NCBI GenBank assembly: GCA_009760855.2
Contig: WPIO01000013.1
Location: 7,154,001-7,218,000 of the forward strand
Direction: 5' to 3'
Origin: Cristatella mucedo
Lineage: Eukaryota; Bryozoa; Phylactolaemata; Cristatellidae
DNA: 64,000 bases
Shown: one piece after another, positions 1 to 34,221 of the stretch
Layout: each line of letters begins with the position of its first letter
Numbering within the stretch: the first letter of the stretch is position 1
Notes under the pieces: generated by a model
What the model was told of the DNA's origin: nothing
Databases searched by the model: none
Seen by the model: the letters and a program-made list of their open reading frames with translations, nothing else
Program-made: the position numbers and the translations under genes

Positions 1-155
1 CTAACTATGTTATTCTTGTTGTTTATCAAGCATGATATTACTCACCATTCGATCGCGTTTTCCTTTGCAGCAAATGTAAAGCACCCAGAAACAGATTGAG
101 TTTTCTGAGGGCGATTTATCAAGTGCATTATTATTATTATTATTACTATTATTAT
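1..155 (+). repeat. LINE family A, 3' tail
   Basis: The end sequence GCAAATGTAAAGCAC...GAGATTGAGTT-like...GGGCG...ATCAAGTGCATTATTATT is shared with copies at 33900-34055 and 45230-45370. It ends in an (ATT)n tail. Confidence 0.85.
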
Positions 156-1196
156 TAATAGCAAGTAGCCGGATGCTGCAGGTCATGATGGTCGATATGA
201 AGGTCAGAACTCGAATTGAGCAATGAATGGTGGCTGACTGCCTTTCAAAACGTCACAGCCGGTGGCATGCTCGGCCATGCTGCTCGGCTCAGCGAATCGA
301 ATAGCAACCCCTCCCCCAGGTGCGCTACTCCCGACGGACAGGTCTGCACATGGTAAGGCTCTGTTCAAGCTTGGTCGACTAGACAGTGCCACTTGGTCTG
401 TCTAGCGGCCAGCTTCGTTCGGTCATGACGAGCAGCTGCCGTTTGGAAGAGGGTGGTAGTGTGTGGGACACCCCAAGTAAAAATTTGCTGGATCAGTCGC
501 CTGAGGGAAAGGCTTGTCAAAGTGTTGCTCTACTCGGCTACTTTTCTTTTCGAGGTCTTGTCCTTCTCTCTCTCCCCGCAAGTTTTTTGTCTCTCCTGTT
601 ACTGCTGCACAGCATTTAGCAGCTTGATATTTCTCCCGGTCTCTTTTAGGCTCTCTGGGAATTTAATTGTAAACTTACGAAGCCCAATTCCGATGGGTGA
701 CTAGCTGCTGGAATTACATCACATCCGAAAGGATACGAACGTCCGGCATTTTGTTCCCTCCCCCCCCACTGAATGGACCACTTATATCTTATTTTGTTTA
801 GACCACCCGGCTGACCATGCGTTCCCTTGTGCTGCACCGAGTTAGGGAGTGGTCGTGCGGTGCAACCAATACTTCTCTCAGCGTTGGTGTCACGTTTGAG
901 ATGATGGCTCTTGCTGAGACGTCGGCCTGTTAACACCAGCTACTAGCTTTGCGCATCGATTCGTACATGCCGTCCGTCTCAGGCGGTCATCCGGTCATTG
1001 AATGACCTCTCGAATCCAGCATTTATTGCTAGCTTTCGCATTCGCCTGCAGCGAGGCTGCGGCGGCCAGACGGCAGCATTGCTGCTTGTGCCTGTGCCGC
1101 GTGCTGCTGTGGCTGCCGTTTCGAAGCCGGTGGCACGCCGCATTGCGGTCGGTCAGGGGTGGCTCAAAAGGCATCGGCGCTGCACTGCCTTCGCAG
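1..1196. other. Intron (or upstream sequence) of NCKAP1, no exon found
   Basis: The segment begins with a LINE tail and otherwise holds no recognisable coding sequence. Because exon a starts inside a codon, this must be intron unless an exon escaped notice. Confidence 0.6.
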
Positions 1197-23882
<22,686 letters not shown>

Positions 23883-26019
23883 AGCCAGCTGCCCTCGACT
23901 CTCGCCCTCGAGTGCTCGACTCGCTCGATGCCGCGTCCAGCTTTGAGTCCGAGGCCGCCGATCGGTGACCGACTGCTGCGCCGGCGCCTCTGCCTTAGCG
24001 CTCCACGGTGACTGCGTGCTGATTGCTCTCCGCAGCTGCATCCCGCCGACACACACAAACGGAGGATCGGGCAGCTGACGGCAGCTGCCTGAGGCATGCC
24101 TGACTGTCGGGCGCCGTGCCTTAGGGGGGCGGGGCGGTGGCTGGAGGGGGACAGGGGCAGAGCACCGGGTTGTGTGTGACATGTGGCAAAGTATTGTCGT
24201 GCTGCTGCAGCAGCAGCAGTGCTCGCTGGCACAAGCTTCGTGTGCACCGGGAAATCGGCTGCTGCTCCGAGCCTCAGTGAGCAGGGCGGCAGAAGCAGCA
24301 GCAGCAGCGGCGGCAGCAGCAGTGCAGCCTTCAGCCGTAAGCAGGCTCATCTCGGAGAGATGAACCTGGTTCCACTCTGCTTGCGACACCCCGGCAAGCG
24401 ACACCCTGGCAAGATTGTATTATTGGTCGGCATAGCTTTCAAGGGTTGCTATAGCTAGCACACCGCGTAGCTCAATGGCAAGACAGCTTCACTACATAGC
24501 TCGCGATGCTGCTGCTCTTGCTCCTGCTGTTCGAGGGACCTGCTGCCATGGCTCTGTAGCGGCCTCGAGTTTGCTGCCCGTATTCTGCTGGTGGACTAGC
24601 CAGAGCTCTGCAGACCGTGTCAACCGTGTAATCCTCTTACCTGAATTTGAAATGTTCCCTTTTTTATGTAGCCCTGTATCTAATTAATGAATGTCATTCT
24701 GTCTAGGCCGACATTACATCACAGCTGGCATGCAGCTGGACGTTTAGGACGCAGCTCGTAGCTGTGTTTTCTACATTGGCTACCTTACCAGCAGCTACCT
24801 CGGTCACGATAAAAATGTTGCTGCACTTCGGATTTCTTCTCAGGTGGTCTTGGCAGGCATATTGAGTAATGGCTTCGGAGCCCTGGCACTCGGTTTTCGT
24901 CCTTCGGCTGCCAGCCTTTGATCGACAAGGTGTGATAGCTTCCTCTGTGCTGATCAAGCAAGTCGTAATGAGCTCGATTGTTATTGGTCACTTGATGGGG
25001 ATTGGGGCTCATGCTGCTCTATGTTCTTTGCTTTTTTAAGTACTTGACGTAAGGAATTGGCTTTCTTTGGTAGTAGTATGTGTGCGTGAGCGCGTGCGTA
25101 TGTAGAAGCCGATTCAATTCTATTCTACTCGATTGGCGGACACATTTTCCTGCAAGAAAGATGAAATAATTGATGCGTGGGAAGAGCAACGTCGCACCCT
25201 TGCTATCACACCTGATTTCGACAGCACGAAACTAAAGACAAGTCTTACAATTTTAGATTATAGGAATATATTTCAGTGCCCTACATGGGTGAGAGCTGCT
25301 TGATAATTGCTTACTTATCAGGCATTGTTTAAGAATAGGCCTCAATCCATTCCCTACGAAGTCGACGTGTCATGCAACTTTTTACTGCTAGGAAGCTCTC
25401 AAGGCTCTGATAGCTATATGAATTCGGTTTGTCACGTTGACTATGTTCACATTTACATGCGGATGAAGGAGTTTCAACCTCAGACACAGTAAGTGCCAAA
25501 ATACAATTTTTTGACTTGCCACTTTCTTTCGCGATCGTGGGGTAGCTGTACTTATTCACGAAATCGGCTTCCCCTGAAACTCGTTAGGCCATTAACAATT
25601 TCGCGTTTTTTCAGCAAGTAAATAAGCAACTGGCAAGTGCTTTCCCCTCTATTCGACATCTCTGCTCCAGCCAATCGACGAGCACTCCACCCACCTTGCT
25701 CTGGCAACTGTAATGGGGAAATGCCACTCCCATCTGACCAACGCCAGTTCGTTTCTGATGTGGAGGAGAGGTTTGTAGAACGCCTAATAATCAGCTCAAC
25801 GGAGGCCGGCTTTTCCGGAGATCGGTTGTGACTAGGCGCACACAAAAAGGGGCTAATCAAGAAAGTTAAAGCTGCACTTAAAAATGTGTTTTTGGCTGGC
25901 CAAGTGTCGCTCCGTCGCCCCGATATCTCGGCACTCTTGATTCTTCATCAAGCGACCACTCCAGGAGGCGGTCTGCTCGGCCATCAGCACGGTTGTCTAG
26001 CTTACTCGCTCACTCACTC

Positions 26020-26140
26020 CTCCCCTCTCCTCCACTCCCTCCCTCACCTCCCTCCCTCTCTGTCTCTCTGTCTGTCTGTCTCTCTCTCTCTCTCTGTCTG
26101 TCTCTCTCTCTCTCTCTCTCTTGTCTCTCTCTCTCTCGGA
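26020..26140. repeat. Polypyrimidine tract, (CT)n/(CTGT)n
   Basis: CTCC, CTCTCTGT and CTGTCTGT units; about 2.1 kb after the NCKAP1 stop. Confidence 0.95.
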
Positions 26141-27016
26141 TAGACAGACAAGCTGCTACGGCGATGACATGTACTGCGACTAGCGACTAATGCATATGAT
26201 GAGTGTGAGGTCTCATTTTGCCGTTCGTTGGGTAATCCTTGTGCTTAAGATGCAAAGTGGCCGATATGAAGCGATAGAACTTTATTGAAACTCCTCGTTT
26301 AGCTCAAGTGGTTTCACAAATACGAGATGGGTAAGTTTTAGGATTTAGCTAAATTGGTGTTCCTCACATACTTATGATAAAGATCGCCATGTTAATTCGC
26401 GGTTCATCCTCAGCAGGAAAAGCTGGTTGGATTTCAGAAACACGGCATTTTACACTTAATGTTTTTGTTTGAAAGTCTTGCATATTTTTTCGTAGTGTTC
26501 GCAGTAGCGACGCTGCTGCTCCAGTAGCAGCTCCTAGCTTTCCATGAGCACGGCTAGCGTCCTCAGCAGGCGGCTGGACGCCAGAAAGGCTTGCCAGTGT
26601 GAGGACCTCAGCATTTCATCCGGTAACTCCTTCGGTGGTGTGTTAGGTGATCTGACATGACTCATTGTCTCTCAATATCGGTTGTGCCTCCCCTCCGCCC
26701 CCCCCCCCCCGCCGCCACTAGCAAAGATAAGCAGTAGGAAAACGACCTATTGGCCATTTTGCATTGTATTGCTGCTCGACTTGGCTGGAAGATCTCGCGT
26801 ATGAGCGCAAAAGAAATAACTGCGTCGAGGCGGCTACAACACTATAGCGAAACTTCCATACCCGGGTGGCGGTAGGTAGGGAGCGAGATTTTGTTTCATT
26901 TACTAGCAGATGCAGTTGGTACGCTCTTTACGGGAGTTTCAGGTGAGGTCAGTGTGCCTGAAAGAAGGCTGAGAATAAGAGTCTTGACGGTCAATAGACG
27001 TCATCTGCGCCGCCCA

Positions 27017-27175
27017 TGTTTGGCCCAGGGATTGACGTGCTTGTCTTTAACGGCTGAGGTCAAGGTGCTTGCCCTAGACGGCTGAGGTCGTGGGCTCAAG
27101 CCCGGCGGCATATCTAAAGTGCCTGGATAGAGATTTGGTTTCCTCAGGGCACTATACAAATGAGTTATATATTCC
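27017..27175 (+). repeat. SINE family A with duplicated head segment
   Basis: TTTGGCCCAGGGATTGACGTGCTTGTC...GGCTGAGGTCAAGGTGCTTGCCC...GGCTGAGGTCGTGGGCTCAAGCCC. The segment before the B-box appears twice. It ends GGGCACTATACAAATGAGTTATATATT. Confidence 0.8.
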
Positions 27176-27324
27176 TATTTCTCCACAGTTTGTCAAAACT
27201 ACTGTTATCTTCTAACAATCGAATCTGCCGTCGTACTTCTGCTGGAGAGGACTAACTTTACACTGACGAGGGAAGCTATTAAATAAATAAATCCTAGCTG
27301 ATTACACAGCCTCTTTTTTGTATA

Positions 27325-27465
27325 GCGACAGAAGAGCCTTTACGGCTATCACCACCGCTTGCAGTGGCGATAAAGAATCGCTCATCGCAGGAATCGAACC
27401 CACGACCTCGGATCCGAGGTCGTGAAAGCAACCGCCTTACCTAGTGTGCCATCACGGCACTATTG
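27325..27465 (-). repeat. SINE family B (second tRNA-like family)
   Basis: The - strand reads GCCGTGATGGCACACTAGGTAAGG (A-box-like), GGTTCGATTCCTGCGATGAG (B-box), ATTCTTTATCGCCACTGCAAGCGGTGGTGATAGCCG. It carries an enlarged palindrome CACGACCTCG-GATC-CGAGGTCGTG. Confidence 0.8.
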
Positions 27466-27699
27466 ATTTCATGCGGAACGCGTATAAAACCAGTTGTTCT
27501 ACTGCAAAATTTCCAACAGCCGTAAGTGGGAGCCGGGTGTCTCACGGAAATTTCGCGAATGCTCCGCTTCGCGACTGCAGATTCATTCTCCAGAGTCTGA
27601 CTTAAAGCCTGGCTTCTTTAAACTACCGACTAGACGACCACAAAACCGAACTGCCACTCATTGAATACCCCAAGCGTGCGCCTGAACTAGAAGCCGTTG

Positions 27700-28545
27700 C
27701 TCTTCTAATAGACGATACTGTTGTACGACCATCAGCAAGTGCTCGGAATTTCAAGTGTCGTCTGTGACGACTGCCTGCATTTTAAAAGTTTCTGTACGAA
27801 GTCTGCCTCCAAAGCTAGCCATCGCGTCCGATCCCTGTGTAATATTAGGGACTTCTACCACGGTGGCTTGCAAGATTTAACTGACTCATTGATTCTGTCT
27901 AGGCTGGACTATTGCAATTCAAATCTGGCTGGCCTGTCGTAAAAGAAAAGCAATTAGACAGCTGCAGCCAGTGATGAACAAGCTTGCAAGGCTAGCTAAC
28001 CAATCCTAGAGGCTCAGCCACGTGTTTCCTCCGCTGATGGAGCTGCGATGACTCCCGCTTGATCAACGGATACAGAGCAAAGTTCTAATGCTCACCCAAA
28101 AGGCCCGTCACTGTCACAGCTTGGCTCTTTCACACCTAGCTGAACTGCTGCACCAGTTTCAGCCGTTTCAGCAGTTACCGGTTTTCTCGTGCTCTCAGGT
28201 CCTCTAAGGACGATACATTAGCTTTTCAATTTCTACGCTTAAAGACTGTCGGCGACAGAAACGTTTGCTCTGCAGGTCCTTGACTGTGGAAGTCACTTCT
28301 ACAATTATTGTGCAGCGACATCCATTCTCATGCTGCCGACTGTGGCACGTTCTTTCCAGCCTTCATCCTGAGCTGCCACTGCTATGCAGCTCATCTCCTT
28401 GACTTCCCTCCTGACTCAGCTATGCTTCTTACTTTCCCTTTGTTACGCGAGATGAAGTCTGTTGATTACCTGGGTAACGTCCATTTAGTCTTGGTGGCTT
28501 TGTTTAGTTACAGGCGGAGATACGTTGCATTACACTTTGCTTTAC
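27700..28545 (+). repeat. LINE family B, longer 3' fragment, degenerate
   Basis: Begins within the reverse transcriptase (CLHFKSFCTKSASKASHRVR, LTDSLILSRLDYCNSNLAGL), passes through the ATCAACGGATACAGAGCAAAGTTCT and CTTAAAGACTGTCGGCGACAGAAACG segments shared with 13206-13740, and ends with TTACAGGCGGAGATACGTTGCATTACA. Confidence 0.8.
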
Positions 28546-28772
28546 ACCAACTGAATGGCGTGCATGGCAAGCGGCGACATTTCGTCGGTGGGCCACGAAT
28601 GCTTAAGCGACTTGGATAGAGCCCATCGGGTCTCGCGAATTCAGCCTGGTTTCTCCTGGCGGTGCTGCTGGAGGTTCAACTCCTGGGAGCAACAAGGCTT
28701 CGTCTTTCTTTCTCTCAAGGGCTACAATAGTCCTTGGTGGGGATTTTTGAGCGTCACATAAATGTCAGGTCG

Positions 28773-28802
28773 ATAATCTGGCTGACGGTTCAGCCAGATT
28801 AT
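28773..28802. repeat. Hairpin, 13-bp perfect stem
   Basis: ATAATCTGGCTGA and TCAGCCAGATTAT around CGGT. Confidence 0.88.
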
Positions 28803-29438
28803 ATTTTATATTGTGGTCAAACAAAGATGAATCGAGCAAGCACGACTCGGGTGGCGAGCGTATATGTGCAGTCGTGCTTAGAGACTTCAGCTCCAAACAA
28901 GAGCTGAGCGAAATATCTGATAATTAATGCATGCCCATATTTCTCACGAGGCCGTGCACTCGTTCGAGCGACGCAGTAACGAATTAAGCCGCCACAGTAT
29001 GCAGGCGCCATTTGCATTCGTACGACGGACTTCTGTTTTTATACGTCTGCCACCATGTCCTTCGTTTCCATGAATGCGTGAGTGCATTAAATTGAATCTT
29101 CACCACCGCCTTTGTCAGCGCACAATATCCTCTACGTCGTCTGTTATCGGCTCCTTGAGTTTTCACTAGCTCTGTCTGTCTGGCCGCGCAACATTCACAT
29201 TGCTTCGCCATTGTGGCTACAAATTGACTAATAGCTCTGTCAACAGAGACTCGCGAGCCGCTTTCTTTTAGCACCGAGCTTTGAAGGCTCGCGCAGACAG
29301 TGACTGCAGTCATTGCAAGCGAATTGTTTCACTTGCGGTTTTCCCAGGCACCGACTGCAGCTGCTGCAGCTGCAGTCTGTGCAGTGCCTGGCAGGCAGGC
29401 AAAGCACGAGCAGCGGAGCGCCCGGCGAGGCACTTGCA

Positions 29439-29462
29439 GCGAAATGCCAGCGGGCATTTCGC
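29439..29462. repeat. Hairpin, 10-bp perfect stem
   Basis: GCGAAATGCC and GGCATTTCGC around AGCG. Confidence 0.85.
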
Positions 29463-29784
29463 CCGTCTTGAGCCTCGTCTCAGCGCCGCCGGTAAAGAAG
29501 ATTAAAAGCCCCGAGGAACAGCGTTTGCTTGCACGTTTTGCCTCTTGGAGCAGTTGTAAAAAAAAAGTACTACATTAGTAGGCTTGAATCTGCAATGTTC
29601 TAACACCGTGCATCAAATGTGCAACAAAATCTAACCCTCAGCTGCTGGGAAACCCGGGAAGTAGAATAGCAGAGACAGGCAGACAAACTGACAGATGGGC
29701 AGACAGACAGACTGGAGTCGACATCTGCACGAGTCACGAACTTGGTGCTGTCTTACTGAGAGTGGCAACATGGAACAAATCTAA

Positions 29785-29819
29785 CAGTCCGAGCAGTCTC
29801 CGGGAGACTGCTCGGACTG
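29785..29819. repeat. Near-perfect palindrome, 17-bp arms
   Basis: CAGTCCGAGCAGTCTCC and GGAGACTGCTCGGACTG separated by a single G. Confidence 0.92.
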
Positions 29820-30292
29820 CACTCGGTGCCGGCGGACGGCAGTGTCCAATCTTCCGCCCAAGCTTTGATTACGACTGACTCGCTGCACAAGGAAAAATGA
29901 CCGGTCACAAATGCGGATTGAATAGGCTCTCTGCTAGGAATGGCCGTCGACGCAAGCCCAATCAATCAATAGCTTCGCCGAACTGGGTCTCCGAGCATGG
30001 GCTCCGCGCTTTGTTGAGGCTGCGAGAGGGATAAAAGCATTCCGATGACTCATTGGGTTTTATCGGCAATTTCTGCATCTGAGAGGTCATCTATGGGTTG
30101 CCGAGTCGTAAACGGAATACATTCGTCGACGTTCTCCTTAATACCATGGCTAAAAGTCTACAAAGGGGGCAAGCACTATCGCACAGGGTTGAGAACTGAA
30201 GCATAAACGATTCGTTACGACTGGCGCCAGTTCATTTATAGCCGATCCCCATCCCGCACAGGTAAACTGCGTTGAATTATCTTGGCTGTTAG

Positions 30293-31090
30293 ACACCTCA
30301 GTTATCAGTTACGCAGGTCAGGCCGCTACATAACATTGCTAAAATTCGGGTTTGCTTAGACACGGATACCACATCTAAGTCGGTCCGTGCATTTGGGACA
30401 TCCCGTCTTGACTTCTGTAACTCACTGCTTTCTGGTCTACCGGCCTGTGCAATCAGGCGCTTACAGATGGTGCAAAACTCTGCAGCCAGGCTTGTCTGTC
30501 GTGAGCAGCGATGTTGCCGCATCTCACCACTTCTCGCTGACCCGCACTGGCTCCCAGACAAGCAGTGTATCGACATCAAGGTCACTTTTAGGTCCCTCCA
30601 TCCTTTGGCTCCAGCCTACCTATCAGATCTACTTACCCACCAGGCCAAGCATCGTACCACTCGCTTTTCGGAATCCAACAGTTTACCAATACCTCGCACA
30701 AATCTCAAATCCTTTGGATACCGAGCCTTTAGATGGCATGCTCCCAAAGCCTGGAACTCACTCCTGACTTCCGTCGCGACATCTACTGAGTTGTCCACAT
30801 TTAAAAAGAAGCTAAAAATGCATCTATTTATGACAGCATTTAGTGAGACCCTGCGATTCGCTCTTTTATCTGCTTATGCGTGCTAATACTGTGCATGCTG
30901 CCACTAACCATGCTTGCATGCTGACCCGTGCATGTCACCCCTAACCATGTTATTCTCGTTGTTTATTGAGCATGCTACCACTAACCATTCGAGCGTGCCT
31001 CCTTTGCTGCCGATGTAAAGTGCCTAGAATGAGATTGAGTTCTCTGAGGGCGCTATATCAAATTAATTACTATTATTATCATTATTATTG
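30293..31090 (+). repeat. LINE family A, 5'-truncated copy with intact C-terminal ORF
   Basis: A 197-codon open frame (30293-30886) encodes the end of a CR1/L2-type reverse transcriptase: HNIAKIRVCLDTDTTS, SRLDFCNSLLSGLPACAIRR, LQMVQNSAARLVC, DPHWLPDKQCIDIKV, LHPLAPAYLSDLL, KAWNSLL, FKKKLKMHLF. A 3' UTR and (ATT)n tail follow, ending near 31090. No frameshift or stop interrupts the segment. Upstream endonuclease and catalytic palm sequence is missing, so it is a dead 5'-truncated insertion, but the best-preserved copy here. Confidence 0.88.
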
Positions 31091-31153
31091 TTGTTGTACA
31101 GTGTAGACAGGACTAGGCCAGATAAGCGCCTTCTACATGCCAGTACCAGAGGA

Positions 31154-31214
31154 GGAAGGGCCGCCGCCGCCGCTGCTGCTGCGGCTAAGTCGCAGCAGCA
31201 GCGGCGGCCCTTCC
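31154..31214. repeat. GC-rich hairpin with 6-base bulge
   Basis: GGAAGGGCCGCCG...GCTGCTGCTGCG pairs with CGCAGCAGCAGCGGCGGCCC TTCC over 24 bp, with one bulged CCGCCG and a loop GCTAAGT. Confidence 0.88.
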
Positions 31215-31924
31215 ACCACGAGCCACTCAGCCAGCGAGCGAGCATTCAATGCTGACTCCCCTTTACTCAGCGTCGTCTCGGGGCTTTACAGTGGTCGCCG
31301 CTAGCTAAGCGGCACCCCTCGAGCGCGTATGCCCACTCGGCTTTAGTTCCGGTTTAGAGCGGCAAAACGTCTTTATCGATTCTGCATACCCGAACCGACG
31401 CCGCTAACTGAAACCTTCCATCGTTAGCGCTTCGCTGCTACGCTCACTTCGCAGGGCAGACTCTCCACTGGGTCTCCGGGTAGAGTCGCCGAGAGTCGGA
31501 CGCTGCTGCCGCGCCACACATCCGGAGTGCACTTTCAGTTCGGCATGCCGATACGAACGTAGCGTCGTAGCAGCTTCGGCGCTATGGGTCCTTGGGCCGC
31601 AAACGCAGCGCTCTTTTGCCAGGTCACGTGCCGGACGCGTGACAAAATAGCGGCGAAGCCCTGAGCCTTGTATCCCGGCTACCGACTTGCAGGTGCAACA
31701 CCAGGTATGCTAATGGTAGCGGAACGCGGCAGCAATTAAAAGTGCCCGTATCTTAGCGTAACGAGTCCAAGTCCGTGGCGTTAAAAAGCTTCTCTTTCAG
31801 GCGAGGAGGAGTGCAGGTGTCGGGCACAGGCCGCAGCATGGACCGCAACTCCTGTAGGCGTTCGCCGCCTGCGGCGCGGCTGCGACCGCCTACAGCGCGA
31901 CTTGGACTTTTATGCAACCTAACC

Positions 31925-32068
<144 letters not shown>

Positions 32069-32357
32069 ACACAGCCGGTCCCTGGTGGTTATAGTTCAGG
32101 ACCCGGGAATAGTATTTCGGCATCCGTAGTCTGGTGAATGTAGGAGACCTTTGTCAGCGTCTTCCCTCTGCTAAATCTCTGCCAGTCCACAATTTGCCGA
32201 GTTCAGTCATCGAAAGCAAGTCGCCGTCAGCAGAATCTTTCTGTGCGCAGACTGTCGGCTCTTGCTATAAGCTCGAAACGCACATTCACGAAAACGTGTC
32301 TGGTTAGAGTGCTGCATTTCTCGGCGCTACCAGTAAGGACGAGACGGAAAGCATGGC

Positions 32358-32483
32358 GCTTAATTAGCCGGCTATCACCATCGCTTGCAGTCGGCAATGA
32401 AGAATCACCTACTGTAGGATTCGAACTAATGACTTGGGTCGTGAAGAGCGAGCACCTTATCTTTTGGGCTATCGCGGCCGAGT
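32358..32483 (-). repeat. SINE family B
   Basis: GGCTATCACCATCGCTTGCAGTCGGCAATGAAGAATCACC, GGATTCGAACTAATGACTTGGGTCGTGAAGAGCGAGCACCTTA and CTATCGCGGCC match the family in reverse. Confidence 0.8.
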
Positions 32484-33372
32484 ACTGAATACAAGGGCGT
32501 GACTGGCTGGCATAGCGAATGCACGCTGTGATTCGATATAGACGGCGACGGTTAGAGCGATGGCAGAAGCAAAAGTGCTTGGAAACAGCAGTAACGAATG
32601 CATTTGAGCAAAGAACGGCACGAGCTGAGAGCTGGGGACGAGGAAGGGAGCAAAATAAAAGTCGTAATGCGCAACTACACAAGAAAATTTAATTATGCTT
32701 CTCAAGTAGGTATTAGTATTGGACACTATCTCTCTCACGTATCGCTCTCATTTTCTGCTGCTCGTGCAGTTCAATCTTTCTAGCCGCTAGCGACACGACG
32801 GAAGTTATTGCTAGCGAACCGACACACGATTAGACCTGTCAGTCGTGACCGACCGATACAATCGATGCGACAGATTGCGCCGCCAGTATGAGCTCTTCGG
32901 GGACTCCCATTCTGAGCAGAAATAGGTTCCCGAATCTTGGACAATTCTAAATGTAAGAGTTCCTAGTAAGGACCGTACTCTTAGCGGCCGGGAGAATATT
33001 TTAACAGAAGTATCTTGGCTTGCAAAGCGACAACAAGGACGTGCGACAATATCTAACCTAGCGATATTGGCACTACTCAAGTGGCACACATTTGGCAGAC
33101 GCTCAGACTTGGAGCGACGCCACTCTGCTTTTACTTCGCTTTCTTACGCGTTCCTAACATTTGTTGTTGCAATCAGAAGCATCGGATCACTGCTGAGGAC
33201 TCGTAGCTTATGTCGTCATCTTACGTCATCATCTTTCACTCGTCTCACCGCCTGCGACTATGTGACTGGTGGAGAGTACGTACGCGTGTAATACGCCGGA
33301 ACTGCGATCTGAGCAATACACCTTGGTAAAGCCCTGAACCTTGGAAGCGCGGCTAGTGATGTGTAGGCTCAG

Positions 33373-33390
33373 CCCCCCCCCCCCCCCCCC
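33373..33390. repeat. Poly-C run, 18 C
   Basis: Uninterrupted C run, about 50 bases upstream of the SINE head/LINE fusion. Confidence 0.9.
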
Positions 33391-33439
33391 AGTTTGCGGA
33401 GCGATGCCGAACGCAGCGAACCCGCAGCAACTTTGCCGC

Positions 33440-34055
33440 CCTGCTTTGGCCCAAGGGTTAAGGTGCTCACCTTTATTAACCGAGGTCAACTTCTCGCCAA
33501 CCTGCACTGGCTACCAGTCAAGCAACGGATCGACTTCAAAGTTTTGTCGCTCACTTTTAGGTCAATTCATCCTTTGGCTCCAGCCTATCTCTCTGATCTA
33601 CTACCACACCAGGCCAAGCATCGTACCATCCGTTGTTCAGAATCCAACAGTTTATCACTACTTCGTACAAACCTCAAATCCTTTGGAGACCGTGCATTTA
33701 GCTCGTCTGCTCCCAAAGCCTGGAACTCACTCCCGACTTGCGTCACAACATCCCCTGACTTGACCACATTTAAAAAGAACCTAAAAACACACCTATTTAG
33801 GACAGCATTTAGTGGGTCCCTGTGATTCGTCCTGCATGTGCTTATGCGTGCTGACACTGTGCATGCCGCCACTAACCACATTTGCATGCTGACCCTGTGC
33901 ATGTCACCCCTAACCGCGTTGTTCGTGCTGTTTATCAAGCATGATATTACTCACGATTCAATCGAGTTTCCCTTTGCAGCAAATGTAAAGCACCTACGAA
34001 GAGATTGAGTTCTCTGAGGGCGCTTTATCAAGTGCATTATTATTATTATTATTAA
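33440..34055 (+). repeat. SINE A head fused to LINE family A 3' end
   Basis: Bases 33440-33484 (TTTGGCCCAAGGGTTAAGGTGCTCACC...AACCGAGGTC) are the tRNA-like head of SINE A. From about 33487 the sequence is LINE A coding and 3' UTR: LHWLPVKQRIDFKVLSLT, HPLAPAYLSDLLPHQAKHRT, SFGDRAFSSSAPKAWNSLP, FKKNLKTHLF, then the 3' UTR and (ATT)n. The LINE part is open to 33825. Confidence 0.85.
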
Positions 34056-34186
34056 TTCTCAAGGCGCTCGCCTTCGACGACCAAGGTAGTGGGAGGATGC
34101 GATTGCATGAAATGAGGATCGCATGCGTCTAGAGTCGGCAATGACGTACAACAACTCTCGAACCGTGCCTCCCTGAGAGCCTCTCT

Positions 34187-34221
34187 AGTTGCTCTCTAGA
34201 CCCAAAGTCTAGAGAGCAACT
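34187..34221. repeat. Hairpin, 15-bp perfect stem
   Basis: AGTTGCTCTCTAGAC and GTCTAGAGAGCAACT around CCAAA. Confidence 0.92.
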
